Positions 15,555 to 24,035 of a stretch of DNA of 64,000 nucleotides are shown one piece after another; position 1 is the stretch's first letter; every line of letters begins with the position of its first letter. The DNA is from Geobacter sp. Its GTDB lineage: Bacteria; Desulfobacterota; Desulfuromonadia; Geobacterales; Geobacteraceae. Made by a program: the position numbers and the translations under genes. A model generated the notes under the pieces. It did not search any database. It was not told where the DNA came from and saw only the letters and a list, made by a program, of their open reading frames with translations. The stretch is from assembly GCA_003574885.1 (NCBI GenBank), contig PJFC01000001.1, positions 949,061-1,013,060 on the forward strand. Reading direction: 5' to 3'.

Positions 15555-15845
15555 TTTTTTGACCTCAAAGCATCAAGAATCGAAGATCCTGACAACTATT
15601 CTTAAGCACCTTGCTTTTCAATCTGTGGAAAATCTGCAACCCGAGAAAATTTCATTCGTAGCCAGAACCCGCGAGCTTAGCAGCCCGTGCGAATGTCAGG
15701 CGCCGGGAGGACCCGCTATTTTATGTGTGGCACAATCGACACACCGCAACTTATTTTAAGCGATCTGTTTGACTCACCGGCTGTTCTGTCGCGATCTGCG
15801 GAACACGCCCTTATTCCACAACCCAAAGTGTTTATCATTCGCTCT

Positions 15846-16043
15846 CTACGCCTCATGTTTGCAGCCGCGATTGACGCGGGCGTAATCCAGGGCCACGCCA
15901 CAAGGTTGTGCTTCGAATGTAATCCCTTGCCTGCTTGCGAGACGAGACCGAGAAAGCGCCTTGAGTTGTCGCGTTCTACTGAAAAGACGTGACACGCTCA
16001 ACCACTCTTCATCTGATAAGTCTTTGCGTGTAGGACCAACCAT
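15846..16043 (-). CDS. Possible small phage protein (65 aa)
   Basis: An ATG at 16043 follows AAGGTAG, and the product starts MVGPTRKDLSDEEWLSVSRL, a plausible folded N-terminus; the remainder is less convincing. About 290 bp downstream of it (15555-15845) hold no gene I can support. It could be a truncated gene whose 3' part has decayed. Confidence 0.35.
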   Translation of the reverse strand: MVGPTRKDLSDEEWLSVSRLFSRTRQLKALSRSRLASRQGITFEAQPCGVALDYARVNRGCKHEA

Positions 16044-16136
16044 GGCAACTACCTTTCAATAAGAGAAGGAGAACGAAAAATGGAAACGGGAGAAGCACGA
16101 TTTACCACGCTTATGTCGGGTCGTCGGTTTTCACCG

Positions 16137-16325
16137 TCACTTCACCTCGGGACGAGTGCGTAAGTACTCAATAATCGAACTTTCCAACCATCCCACCAAT
16201 CCGGGGCTTATCTGCCGGCGAGCCGGAAATAGCCCAGCCTTTTCGAGCCTCCATATCTGGGTTGAAGATATGCCAACCATTTCGGTCAACTCTTTGCGGC
16301 GAATTACTCTTTCACGAGCGTCCAT
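16137..16325 (-). CDS. AlpA-like excisionase/transcriptional regulator
   Basis: A 62-residue MerR-type winged-helix protein (MDARERVIRRKELTEMVGIS, then STQIWRLEKAGLFPARRQIS). The start at 16325 follows GGGAGG. AlpA proteins are small DNA-binding regulators or excisionases of prophages and islands. The R-KEL-E-VG-S-TQIWRLEK-G-FP-R pattern is diagnostic. It likely acts on element excision or early gene control. Confidence 0.85.
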   Translation of the reverse strand: MDARERVIRRKELTEMVGISSTQIWRLEKAGLFPARRQISPGLVGWLESSIIEYLRTRPEVK

Positions 16326-16460
16326 GGATAAACCTCCCTGCATTTGAACTGCTGTTGCATGGGATGAATAAGACCACAGATAAAAATGTGAGTAAAAGGC
16401 GGTTGCGTTTTTTTTATTTGAAATCGCTGTAAGGGGGGGGCTGCTTAAAAAGGGGTGGGG

Positions 16461-17300
16461 CTAAGGATGAAATTTCAGTTCAGGCCAGGGGCATAGCTTC
16501 ATGCCTGTTTTGATTTTTTGTCGGAGGGTGTCTTTAACTTCTTGCGGAACCATTTCTTTGTTGAGTGAGTAGTCAATGGACTGAATTATTGCTTCAATAC
16601 AATAAGTACTCGTATTTTCTAGCCCCACGGGTATATCTACAGAACAACCCTGATGCAATAAAAACCATGAATTATTTGAATAGTTCAGGAGACCGTCAAT
16701 ATATGTAGCCAGTTGAATAGCAAGCATATTTTCGGTTAATGGCGTATTTGTCGGTTTTCTGGAAGAGGGGTATACAAGACAGCCAACGGAATAGCCGTGT
16801 GCAGGGTTCTTTGTGGGGATTTTTTTCAATACAGCCTGGTATTTTTTAAGGAGGGCTTTAAGAGCCTGCAGCTCTTTTTTCCAGTCTAATCCTATTGGGT
16901 CTTCAGTACATCTACCAGCTGCAAGCAAAATCGGACCGGGGCGTTCAAGTTTTGCCAGGGTCCGCCTGACGGCATTGAGTTGTGTTTTAATTCCCTTAAT
17001 GGTGTCTTGATCTGCAAGGTAACAAATGTCATTCCGGTCGGTATTTTTCTGGTAGCGTGAAGCACAAAAACAGGCCAACTTGACAGCTTCTTTGAACTCA
17101 TCGAAACCGTTGACGATGTACCCTTTTGGTGTTCCGTCATTATAGCGGATATCCCAAAGCATTTTGGGCTCTAACGAGTTGAAAGCAGCATCAGGAAAGT
17201 CTTTCTTCCATGACTCGAATGAGGTATGAAACTCTTGCTTATGCTGGATATTGCGTTGATGTGATTCATTTACATATTCTTCGAGTTCCGCCTTATCCAT
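16461..17300 (-). CDS. Phage hypothetical protein (279 aa)
   Basis: The ATG at 17300 (MDKAELEEYVNESHQRNIQH) is preceded by GAGAGGAGCGG. The product is a soluble, mostly helical protein with scattered Cys (LACFCASRY, YLADQDT, GCLVYPSSRK) and no catalytic motif that I recognise. It is AT-richer than host genes. It may be transcribed from the leftward promoter near 17718-17746. No function assigned. Confidence 0.65.
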   Translation of the reverse strand: MDKAELEEYVNESHQRNIQHKQEFHTSFESWKKDFPDAAFNSLEPKMLWDIRYNDGTPKGYIVNGFDEFKEAVKLACFCASRYQKNTDRNDICYLADQDTIKGIKTQLNAVRRTLAKLERPGPILLAAGRCTEDPIGLDWKKELQALKALLKKYQAVLKKIPTKNPAHGYSVGCLVYPSSRKPTNTPLTENMLAIQLATYIDGLLNYSNNSWFLLHQGCSVDIPVGLENTSTYCIEAIIQSIDYSLNKEMVPQEVKDTLRQKIKTGMKLCPWPELKFHP

Positions 17301-17458
17301 TGTTGCCGCTCCTCTCAATAGCGGGATGATCTCTCGAAGGTATCAGGGGAAAGCGGTGAGAGTACCGCCTTGTCGTCTGGCCGGACTATCCCCTGAAGCA
17401 GAATCAATAATTATTAGCCGGGTACATCAGAAGAACCGGCTTCTCTTCGACTGCAAAA

Positions 17459-17674
17459 CTACTTAACCTGCTCCTCCAGCTTAACGATCCGCTCTTCCAT
17501 TGCCTGAAGGATCAATTTTGTCATAACAGGACGGACACCATGCACCTGCTCGAATTTGTCCATATAAGCCTTGTACCGCAACGAAAGCGACTCAGGCACT
17601 TGTAAATTGAATGCATATTTCTTTTCGGGTTTCTTCTTCTCCTGTGCTTTTGATATTTTTGTTTTATTCACCAT
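17459..17674 (-). CDS. Small basic DNA-binding-like protein (71 aa)
   Basis: The ATG at 17674 is chosen over a GTG nine bases upstream because AGGAGG is then 10 nt away rather than overlapping. The N-terminus is very Lys-rich (KTKISKAQEKKKPEKKYAFN), followed by LQVPESLSLRYKAYMDKF and a C-terminal helix. The pattern resembles ribbon-helix-helix or centromere-binding proteins. First gene of the leftward transcript facing a divergent promoter region, a usual place for a regulator. Confidence 0.6.
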   Translation of the reverse strand: MVNKTKISKAQEKKKPEKKYAFNLQVPESLSLRYKAYMDKFEQVHGVRPVMTKLILQAMEERIVKLEEQVK

Positions 17675-17717
17675 GGATGGCACACCTCCTTAAATTACTT
17701 CATAAAGTCTGTATGCC

Positions 17718-17746
17718 AATATACTACGGAATACAATTTTATACAA
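17718..17746 (-). promoter_or_regulatory. Predicted leftward phage promoter
   Basis: On the minus strand, TTGTAT and TATATT are separated by 17 bp in the short AT-rich divergent region. It would drive the small basic protein and the leftward phage genes. Confidence 0.45.
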
Positions 17747-17751
17747 AACAT

Positions 17752-17780
17752 TTGACATGCATAAACTAATACATTAATGT
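17752..17780 (+). promoter_or_regulatory. Predicted rightward phage promoter
   Basis: TTGACA at 17752 is a perfect -35; TAATGT lies 17 bp downstream as a weak -10. The nearby repeats ACATGC and ATGTACATGC could be operator half sites. It would drive the two small genes and the recombinase. Confidence 0.4.
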
Positions 17781-17828
17781 ACATGCAAGTGCAATAAAAA
17801 TCTACTCGCGAAATACAAGGAGGGGAAC

Positions 17829-18017
17829 ATGAACAGAGTTTACGACTATGACGAAATGAGGGCCGTTTGTTACAAGATTGATGCTTTAGAAATGGCAATG
17901 TATGGCCTCATTCCATTTTCAACCGGCATATCACAGTCGGCCGTTGAGGGTATGGTTTGCATATTAAGGGATATAAAGAAAGCAGTTGAACCTGAAAACC
18001 GGGACGTAAAGGCATGA
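17829..18017 (+). CDS. Small phage protein (62 aa)
   Basis: ATG with an excellent AAGGAGG site upstream. The product begins MNRVYDYDEMRAVCYKIDAL and is helical, ending EPENRDVKA. It is the first gene of the rightward transcript that leads to the serine recombinase, suggesting an early or regulatory role. No family recognised. Confidence 0.65.
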   Translation: MNRVYDYDEMRAVCYKIDALEMAMYGLIPFSTGISQSAVEGMVCILRDIKKAVEPENRDVKA

Positions 18018-18061
18018 TAGCAAACTACGCGCTTCGGTATGGCGGCATAAGGAGGGAGACC

Positions 18062-18277
18062 ATGTTAACTCAAGATGAACAACGCTTGTTATTCGCGTTT
18101 CGGACTATGGGCAGAGTAAGTAAAAGACTTCAAGAACACTGGTTAATGCTTACGGAAACAACGGCTCAAAGCAATGAAGTAAGACGAGCATTCCAGGGTG
18201 AATCTTTAAGTAAACAGATAGACCCAAACGACAGCCCTATAAAGCTAGTGCGGTCCCATGGATGCCGGACAACCTAG
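18062..18277 (+). CDS. Small phage protein (71 aa)
   Basis: The ATG at 18062 (MLTQDEQRLLFAFRTMGRVS) has AAGGAGGGAG upstream and is preferred over an overlapping ATG at 18014. The product is a short charged helical protein with a polar C-terminus. It lies between another small gene and the recombinase, all in one direction. No family recognised. Confidence 0.6.
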   Translation: MLTQDEQRLLFAFRTMGRVSKRLQEHWLMLTETTAQSNEVRRAFQGESLSKQIDPNDSPIKLVRSHGCRTT

Positions 18278-18321
18278 ATTTGACCTGGTTGCACTGATAT
18301 GGTAAACATGAGCGGCGATAA

Positions 18322-19851
18322 ATGGGGACATACATAAAAATGATTGCTGCCATATACATTAGAAAAAGTCGTGAAGATAAAGCCAGGCCGGGATTCCGTC
18401 TCACAGCGCAACGTGAGCAGCTCCCGGCCTTTGCTCGTTCTCAGGGCTGGCAGATAGAAGTCTACGACGATGGCCATGCTTCTGCAGCCAGGGGCAAGAC
18501 TGAGGATCTGAAAGAACGCGGCAGACTTGAAACCGATATTCGCGCTGGCAAGATAAACATTATTCTGGTGATCGAGCTGTCGCGTCTGTCTCGTGATGAT
18601 TCGATGCAGGACTATGTGGCCTGGTTACATCTCTGTGGCCAGCATGGCGTAAAGCTCGCCACCACGTCACGCATTCTTGACCCTGCCATGCCAAGTGATT
18701 GGATGCTGCTCTTGATGGAGGGTGGTTTCTCCAGTGTGGAAATGAAGGTTCTTCAGGGGCGAATGAAAGAGGGTAGGGATCAGGCATTTAAAGGCGGTAA
18801 ATTCCTTGGCGGAAAATGCCCTCCGCCTTATGTGCATGATAAGGCCAAAGGTCAACCGGTCATAGACCCCCAGGCCCTGACCGATATTCGCAAGGTATGG
18901 GAGTTGGCTGAAACAATGAGCGCTAAGGCCGTGGCACAACAAACCGGCTGGCCTCACATTGCCGTGCGGCGTGCAATATCGGATGAAAGGCTGTTGTTTT
19001 ATCAGGCGCTCCGCCTGGACCCTCAGACCGGCGAACACATACCGTGTGAATGGCCACCATGCATGGAAGCGGACCAGGCGGCGCGGATCATGGCGAACAG
19101 GAAGAACAGACTGAGCGGTTACAACCGCGCCATTGCTGCAGGGCTGCTGTCTAACCTTGGCTTATTTACCTGCGGCTACTGCGGCCGATCTGTCCGTGCC
19201 TGGAAAAATGGACGAGTCCGCAAAGATGGAACCCGTCTTGACTATTATGGCTGTAAAGCCAACGAGACGCAGCGGCTCTGCGCCAAGTCTCGCATGGTCC
19301 CCCAGCACATCATTGATGAACGGGTAACAACCAACCTCCTCGGCACTATGGACAATATCGCGGAACTGCAGGCCGCCTGGCTGGCCACCCAGGGCGATGA
19401 TAATACATCTGGCCAGTTGACTGAATTGGACCGGAAAGAAGCGGATCAGCAGGCGCGGAAGAAACGCCTTGTTGCTGCCGTCGCAGAGGGTATCATTGAT
19501 TTTGCCGACGCCAAAACCACCCGCTCAGACATCGAGGCGGCCATTCTCGCAATCCAAAAACAGCGAACTGGACTACAGGCCACGGTGACAACAACGCCTG
19601 ACTGGGATTCATTGTCATTTACCGGTGAAGAATTCGCCGTTCTGACCAGAGACGAACAGCGTGAGGTTATCGGTCTGGCCATCGCCAACATTCGCCTCTA
19701 TAGCACGTACCTGATCATTGAATATCGCTTCCCGCGAACCATGACCGGCGATCGAACCGCCCGGGTTCACCTGCCATTCAGGAAGCCAGCAACCACCGCC
19801 GGATCTCGCCAGTATTACAAACTGAAACCGACTGAACCAAAGAAACCTTAA
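18322..19851 (+). CDS. Large serine recombinase (integrase)
   Basis: A 509-residue site-specific recombinase. The N-terminal resolvase domain (about 7-150) begins IAAIYIRKSRED with the nucleophilic Ser in RKS and has the catalytic Arg region SRLSRDDSMQDY. The recombinase domain follows (about 165-290), then a zinc ribbon (CGYCGRSV, YYGCK, RLCAKS; about 310-350) and a coiled coil (about 385-440). This is the serine-integrase type that inserts phages by a 2-bp crossover. It sits 1.1 kb from the right junction. A second in-frame ATG at 18340 could be the true start. It is the likely agent that inserted the element in tRNA-Thr. Confidence 0.95.
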   Translation: MGTYIKMIAAIYIRKSREDKARPGFRLTAQREQLPAFARSQGWQIEVYDDGHASAARGKTEDLKERGRLETDIRAGKINIILVIELSRLSRDDSMQDYVAWLHLCGQHGVKLATTSRILDPAMPSDWMLLLMEGGFSSVEMKVLQGRMKEGRDQAFKGGKFLGGKCPPPYVHDKAKGQPVIDPQALTDIRKVWELAETMSAKAVAQQTGWPHIAVRRAISDERLLFYQALRLDPQTGEHIPCEWPPCMEADQAARIMANRKNRLSGYNRAIAAGLLSNLGLFTCGYCGRSVRAWKNGRVRKDGTRLDYYGCKANETQRLCAKSRMVPQHIIDERVTTNLLGTMDNIAELQAAWLATQGDDNTSGQLTELDRKEADQQARKKRLVAAVAEGIIDFADAKTTRSDIEAAILAIQKQRTGLQATVTTTPDWDSLSFTGEEFAVLTRDEQREVIGLAIANIRLYSTYLIIEYRFPRTMTGDRTARVHLPFRKPATTAGSRQYYKLKPTEPKKP

Positions 19852-20058
19852 AAACAGTGCGTTTATAGTCACGGGCTCCAAATTTGACCGCTGAGGCCTT
19901 TCAATTGGAAATGCCTGTAACTACCTTTGCCGGTGATGGCCTTTAGTGTCATGGCGACACAAAACGCAACCATTTTGCCATTACAACCCCACCCATTACC
20001 GCACAATCATTATGACCCGGGGGGGAGTAGTCATGACGAGGAATGCAATTTAAATTAA

Positions 20059-20087
20059 TTGTAAAGTGTACGCTTAAAGGGTATAGT
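20059..20087 (+). promoter_or_regulatory. Promoter of the toxin-antitoxin operon
   Basis: TTGTAA (20059-20064) and TATAGT (20082-20087) are separated by exactly 17 bp. The predicted transcription start falls at or next to the toxin ATG at 20094, which has no Shine-Dalgarno, so the toxin mRNA may be leaderless. Confidence 0.65.
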
Positions 20088-20093
20088 GTGAAC

Positions 20094-20405
20094 ATGATAT
20101 TTGTGGAAGCAAAACCATTCACTCGTAGGAGACCGGACTACCTCACTGAAGACGAATTCCGGGAACTTCAGAATTATCTTTTGGAGACGCCGGCAGCGGG
20201 GGACTTGGTAAAGGACACCGGTGGTATCAGAAAAATACGGTGGAAGTCAAAAGGAGGCGGCAAACGTGGCGGCCTTCGGATCCTCTACTATTGGCATGTT
20301 CCAGACAGCCACATCTATCTGTTGTTTATTTATCGAAAGAACGAATTTGAAGACCTCACGAAAGACGAATACGCACAACTCAGAAACATAGTAGAAAGGT
20401 GGTAA
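20094..20405 (+). CDS. RelE/HigB-family toxin
   Basis: A 103-residue protein starting MIFVEAKPFTRRRPDYLTED. The RelE fold is indicated by GGIRKIRWKSKGGGKRGGLR, then ILYYWHVPDSHIYLLFIYRK and NEFEDLTKDEYAQLRNIVE. Such toxins are mRNA interferases bound by the antitoxin encoded next door. The ATG at 20094 is used because upstream residues do not match the family and the promoter starts there. Toxin-first order with a downstream HTH antitoxin is HigBA-like. It lies at the right end of the element and probably stabilises it. Confidence 0.9.
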   Translation: MIFVEAKPFTRRRPDYLTEDEFRELQNYLLETPAAGDLVKDTGGIRKIRWKSKGGGKRGGLRILYYWHVPDSHIYLLFIYRKNEFEDLTKDEYAQLRNIVERW

Positions 20406-20410
20406 CAACC

Positions 20411-20740
20411 ATGGCAAAGACAGCAAAGGGACGGCTCTTTGATGAACTGAAGGAAGCTGTTGAAGAAATTGACCAGTGGCGTACTGGTAAGATCACCCTC
20501 AAAAACTATTCCGTGGAGGTCAAGAGGATCCCAGAAGTTACGCCAGAGATTATCAGGGACACACGGGAAAAATTGAACCTTTCCCGGCCGGTCTTCGCTC
20601 ACGAGTTGCATGTTTCCCCGCGAACCCTGGAAAAATGGGAGCAAGGGTTAACCAAGCCAAACGAGCAGGCTGCAGCCCTGATTATGCTTGTCAGGAAATT
20701 CCCGGATACATTACAGCGGTTGAAGCAGTTGGCGGCATAA
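20411..20740 (+). CDS. HTH antitoxin (HigA/NadS-like)
   Basis: A 109-residue protein beginning MAKTAKGRLFDELKEAVEEI. The C-terminal half is an XRE-type helix-turn-helix (REKLNLSRPVFAHELHVSPR then TLEKWEQGLTKPNEQAAALI). The N-terminal half should wrap the toxin. The ATG at 20411 follows AAGGTGG, with 5 bp between it and the toxin stop. Expected to neutralise the RelE-type toxin and autoregulate the operon promoter. Confidence 0.9.
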   Translation: MAKTAKGRLFDELKEAVEEIDQWRTGKITLKNYSVEVKRIPEVTPEIIRDTREKLNLSRPVFAHELHVSPRTLEKWEQGLTKPNEQAAALIMLVRKFPDTLQRLKQLAA

Positions 20741-20973
20741 AGTCTTTCCGATAACAACTAGAAAGGTGGTCCTCGAAGATATCAATCGGGAAGCCCACCA
20801 CCTCCCCCAGCAATCCTTTACTCACCTATGCCCCTACAAAACGTAACATACCGAAATAACAGAAATAAAAATCAAAATATACGGACTTGTAAAAGCTGTG
20901 TTGTAGTCTAAAAACTCAAAAATGGCCGCAAGGTCAAAACCTTACGGCCATTATAACTATAAATGCGCTCTAC
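20741..20973. other. Right end of element, noncoding
   Basis: From the antitoxin stop to the att core there is no credible gene. AT-rich sequence precedes a strong hairpin at 20921-20952, and the element-side att arm follows. Confidence 0.5.
20921..20952. terminator. Hairpin (bidirectional terminator) at right end of element
   Basis: Arms AATGGCCGCAAGGT and ACCTTACGGCCATT (one mismatch) with a 4-nt loop, preceded by AAAACTCAAA and followed by TATAA. It could stop antitoxin transcription from crossing the junction. Confidence 0.6.
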
Positions 20974-20999
20974 TGCTCTACCATCTGAGCTAAGGTGGC
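20974..20999 (-). pseudogene. tRNA-Thr 5'-half remnant (attR)
   Basis: On the minus strand this reads as 26 nt of tRNA 5' half: GCCACCT acceptor strand, TTAGCTCAG and the D arm up to TGGTAGAGCA. It then diverges with no anticodon arm. It matches the 5' half of the tRNA at 6321-6396 at 24 of 26 positions. Its acceptor strand pairs perfectly with that tRNA's 3' strand AGGTGGC. This is the orphaned host half left after integration. Confidence 0.8.
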
Positions 21000-21085
21000 A
21001 TGACATTCGGTGCCGAAAAACCGGCCGTTATTTTCTAGCGTATTTTTGCCGGTGAGTCAACTTATAAAGCCATTGTTACCGGTTT

Positions 21086-22393
21086 TCACCCCTTGGCCGC
21101 CTGCTTTCCCATGGCGTCGTCCATCAATTTGTAGGCGCAGAACTCGCCACACATGGTGCAGGCGCCGTGGTCGGCGACACCCGATTCGGCCCGGAGCCGC
21201 CGTGCCTTCTCCGGATCCATGGCCATGTCGAACTGTCCCTCCCAGTCGAGCTTTTTCCGGCACTTTGCCATCCGGATGTCCTTCTCCATCGCCCCCTTGA
21301 CCCCCTTGGCGATGTCGGCGGCGTGGGCGGCGATGCGGGAGGCGATAACCCCCTCGCGAACGTCTTCTACGCTCGGGAGCTTCAGGTGCTCACTCGGCGT
21401 TACATAGCAGAGGAAGTCGGCGCCGGCCGCGGCGGCTATGGCTCCGCCGATGGCGCAGGTTATATGGTCGTAGCCGGGAGCGATGTCGGTGACCAGCGGT
21501 CCCAGGACGTAAAAGGGAGCTCCGTGGCAGAGCCGCTTCTGAAGCAGGATGTTGGCCTCGATCTGGTTGAGGGGGACGTGTCCCGGCCCTTCGATCATCA
21601 CCTGCACCCCTGCCTCCTGGGCACGCTGGGTAAGCTCGCCGAGGATGATGAGCTCGTGGATCTGGGCCCGGTCGGTGGCATCGGCCAGGCAGCCGGGACG
21701 GAAACCGTCACCCAGCGACAGGGTCATGTCGTACTCCCGGACGATCTCCAGCAGCCGGTCGAAGTGCTCGAACAAAGGGTTTTCCATGTTGTTGTAAGCC
21801 ATCCATTCCACGGTGAACGCGCCACCGCGGGAGACCACGTCCATGATCCGTCCTTCGTTCTTCATCCGCTCCACGGTGCTCCGGGTAACGCCACAGTGGA
21901 CGGTGATGAAGTCTACCCCGTCCTCGGCGTGCTTGATGACCCCGGCGAAGATGTCGTCCACGCTCATGTCGACGATTGCCTTGTTCTTGGTCCGGACGGC
22001 ATCGAGGGCCGCCTGGTAGAGGGGGACGGTGCCGATGCAGGCGTTGGTCTCGGCGATAATGGCGCGGCGGATTTCGTCAACCGGGCCACCGGTTGAGAGG
22101 TCCATGATGGCGTCGGCGCCGTGGTGTACCGCGGTGCGCGCCTTTTCCAGCTCCTTGCTGATGTCCAGGTCGTCGGCTGAGGTGCCGATGTTGGCGTTCA
22201 CCTTGGTGCGGAGCCCCTTTCCAACGGCAAGGGGACGGCCATTGCCATGTCTCACGTTCTGGCAGATGATGATGTTGCCGGCGGTGATGCCGTCGCGAAT
22301 GAACTCGGCGGATACCCCCTCTGCCAGCGCCGCCTCCTTCATCTTGTCGGTTATGATGCCCTTCCGGGCGTAATCAAGCTGCGTTTTCAGCAT
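21086..22393 (-). CDS. thiC: Phosphomethylpyrimidine synthase ThiC
   Basis: A 435-residue radical SAM enzyme that rearranges aminoimidazole ribotide to the thiamine pyrimidine HMP-P. It has the conserved [16 protein letters not shown] and ATD/GDGFRPG segments and the C-terminal CxxCxxxxC cluster motif (CTMCGEFC). The ATG at 22393 follows AAGGAG. The length matches the shorter bacterial ThiC form. It lies 74 bp downstream of the thiE-thiD fusion on the same strand and should be under the same TPP riboswitch. The gap between them contains CTAGTCC-type heptamer repeats. Confidence 0.97.
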   Translation of the reverse strand: MLKTQLDYARKGIITDKMKEAALAEGVSAEFIRDGITAGNIIICQNVRHGNGRPLAVGKGLRTKVNANIGTSADDLDISKELEKARTAVHHGADAIMDLSTGGPVDEIRRAIIAETNACIGTVPLYQAALDAVRTKNKAIVDMSVDDIFAGVIKHAEDGVDFITVHCGVTRSTVERMKNEGRIMDVVSRGGAFTVEWMAYNNMENPLFEHFDRLLEIVREYDMTLSLGDGFRPGCLADATDRAQIHELIILGELTQRAQEAGVQVMIEGPGHVPLNQIEANILLQKRLCHGAPFYVLGPLVTDIAPGYDHITCAIGGAIAAAAGADFLCYVTPSEHLKLPSVEDVREGVIASRIAAHAADIAKGVKGAMEKDIRMAKCRKKLDWEGQFDMAMDPEKARRLRAESGVADHGACTMCGEFCAYKLMDDAMGKQAAKG

Positions 22394-22429
22394 AGTCAAA
22401 ACTCCTTCTCAATTCATATCGAATAAGGG

Positions 22430-22492
22430 GGCTAGGGGCTAGTAAAAACTTTCCCAGTCCCTGGTTCCTAGTCCCTAGTTCCTAGTCCCTGC
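22430..22492. repeat. CTAGTCC/CTAGTTC heptamer repeats between thiE-thiD and thiC
   Basis: Tandem 7-nt units CTAGTCC, CTAGTTC and CTAGTCC with degenerate flanking copies (GGGGCTAGGGGCTAG) fill the gap and extend to the last codons of the fusion gene, which end LGTRD. They resemble the repeats at 27228-27275 and at the right edge of the window. Confidence 0.7.
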
Positions 22493-23952
22493 TGTGCAGC
22501 CAGATAATGATTCACCGGTCCGTGCCCCTTACCCAGGGGCTGGGCGAGTTTTATGGCGGCGGTGATGAACTCCTTTGCCAGGCCGACGGCCAGGGGGAGA
22601 GGTTCCCCCTGGGCCAGGAAGGTGGCGATGGCGGAGGCGAGGGTGCAGCCAGTGCCGTGGGTGTTCCTGGTCAGAATACGGGGGGCCGGGTAGCGGGTAA
22701 AGGCACTGCCGTCGTAGAGGATGTCCACCGCCGTTCCGTCGGGGAGGTGCCCCCCCTTGATCAGCACATTGCGGACCCCCAGCTTGTGGATGCGTCGGGC
22801 CGCTTCTTCCATCCCCGCTTCGTCCATGATGGAAAGTCCCGACAGATTTTCCGCCTCCGGCACGTTGGGGGTGAGGAGATAGGTGAGGGGGAGAAGCCGT
22901 GCTTTCAAAGTGTTAACGGCGGTGGCGTCGATAAGGCTGGCTCCCCCCTTGGCGATCATTACCGGATCGACAACCACGACGCGCCGGCCGAATTCCTGGA
23001 GCCGGTCCGCAACCTCTTCGACAATTCCCGCACTATGAAGCATGCCGGTCTTGACCACATCCACCGGGATGTCGCTCAGGACGGCAGTGAGCTGCTCTCC
23101 CACGAATCCGGCCGGAATGCCGTGGATGCCGGACACCCCCCGGGTATTCTGGGCGGTGAGGGCGGTAATGACCGAGGAACCGTAACTGCCGAGGAGGGTG
23201 ATGGTTTTCAGGTCGGCCTGGATGCCGGCGCCCCCCCCCGAATCGCTGCCGGCTATGGTCAGCACCGACCCGCGCGGCATGGGAGCCTTCCGGTTGAAGA
23301 GGAGGGCAAGCTCGGCAGCGGCCAGGGCCGGTTCCTTCTGTCCGAGTACTCCGGAAATGACGGCAACAGCGTCCGCGCCGCTGTCGACAACCTTCCCTCC
23401 ATTGTCCCGGTTGATGCCGCCGATGGCAACGATGGGAATGCCGATGTGCGGTCTGACGGCTGCCAGGGTTTCCGGGCCGACCAGGTGTTCGATATCCTTG
23501 CTTCCGGTCTGATACATGGCGCCGAAACCGATGTAGTCAGCGCCGGTCGCTTCCGCACGTTGCGCTTCCTCCAGGTTGTGGGTGGAGACGCCGATAAGTT
23601 TTCTGGGTCCCAGAATGCGCCGGGCCTCCGCAGGGTCGCCGTCCTCCTGTCCAAGATGTACGCCGTCAGCGTCAAGCTCTTTTGCCAGCTGCACGTCGTC
23701 GTTGATGATGAAGGTGACACCTGCCGCTTCGCAGATATCGCGCAATTCTCTTCCCATGGCGGCTTTGGCCGCCGGGTCCCGCTCCTTGTCCCGGTACTGG
23801 AGCACGGAGATGCCGCCGCCGACGGCTTCCCGTACCCTTTCGGGCAGGCAGTTCCCGTGGTCGGTGACAAGGTAGACCCCCGTGATCCGGGTTTCAGTAG
23901 CCTCACGATCCACCACGAGCTTGAGAAAATCCTGGTTGCGCTTCATATGCAT
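22468..23952 (-). CDS. thiED: ThiE-ThiD fusion: thiamine phosphate synthase / HMP-P kinase
   Basis: A 494-residue bifunctional protein. The N-terminal ThiE domain (about 20-230) has VYLVTDHG, LQYRDK, INDD, GVHLGQED and FGAMYQTGSK, and couples HMP-PP to the thiazole phosphate. The C-terminal ThiD domain (about 235-494) has TIAGSDSGGGAGIQADLKT, DPVM and GTGCTLASA, and phosphorylates HMP-P. The frame is open to a GTG at 24003, but that lies inside the riboswitch terminator, so ATG 23952 (or 23946) is chosen. No strong Shine-Dalgarno is seen. It is first in an operon with thiC. Confidence 0.95.
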   Translation of the reverse strand: MHMKRNQDFLKLVVDREATETRITGVYLVTDHGNCLPERVREAVGGGISVLQYRDKERDPAAKAAMGRELRDICEAAGVTFIINDDVQLAKELDADGVHLGQEDGDPAEARRILGPRKLIGVSTHNLEEAQRAEATGADYIGFGAMYQTGSKDIEHLVGPETLAAVRPHIGIPIVAIGGINRDNGGKVVDSGADAVAVISGVLGQKEPALAAAELALLFNRKAPMPRGSVLTIAGSDSGGGAGIQADLKTITLLGSYGSSVITALTAQNTRGVSGIHGIPAGFVGEQLTAVLSDIPVDVVKTGMLHSAGIVEEVADRLQEFGRRVVVVDPVMIAKGGASLIDATAVNTLKARLLPLTYLLTPNVPEAENLSGLSIMDEAGMEEAARRIHKLGVRNVLIKGGHLPDGTAVDILYDGSAFTRYPAPRILTRNTHGTGCTLASAIATFLAQGEPLPLAVGLAKEFITAAIKLAQPLGKGHGPVNHYLAAQQGLGTRD

Positions 23953-23970
23953 CTCGAAAAAAGCGGGCTC

Positions 23971-24009
23971 AAAAAACGAAAAAGCCGCGACAGTAATGTT
24001 CACGGCTTT
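23971..24009 (-). terminator. Expression-platform terminator of the TPP riboswitch
   Basis: On the minus strand AAAGCCGTGA and TCGCGGCTTT form a stem (one G-U pair) followed by TTTTTCGTTTTTT, directly after the aptamer and just before the thiE-thiD start. This is a transcriptional-attenuation layout. Confidence 0.75.
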
Positions 24010-24035
24010 CCACTGCCAATAGTCAGTGAATAGGG

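Noticed and set aside
17695..17898. Minus-strand 67-codon frame in the divergent phage promoter region
   Set aside because: It overlaps a better-supported plus-strand gene and both promoters; its ribosome site is absent.
20974..20999. A second functional tRNA at the right junction
   Set aside because: Only the acceptor 5' strand and D arm are present; no anticodon or T arm follows.
24003..24003. GTG 24003 as the thiE-thiD start
   Set aside because: It lies within the riboswitch terminator stem, and the added residues do not match ThiE.
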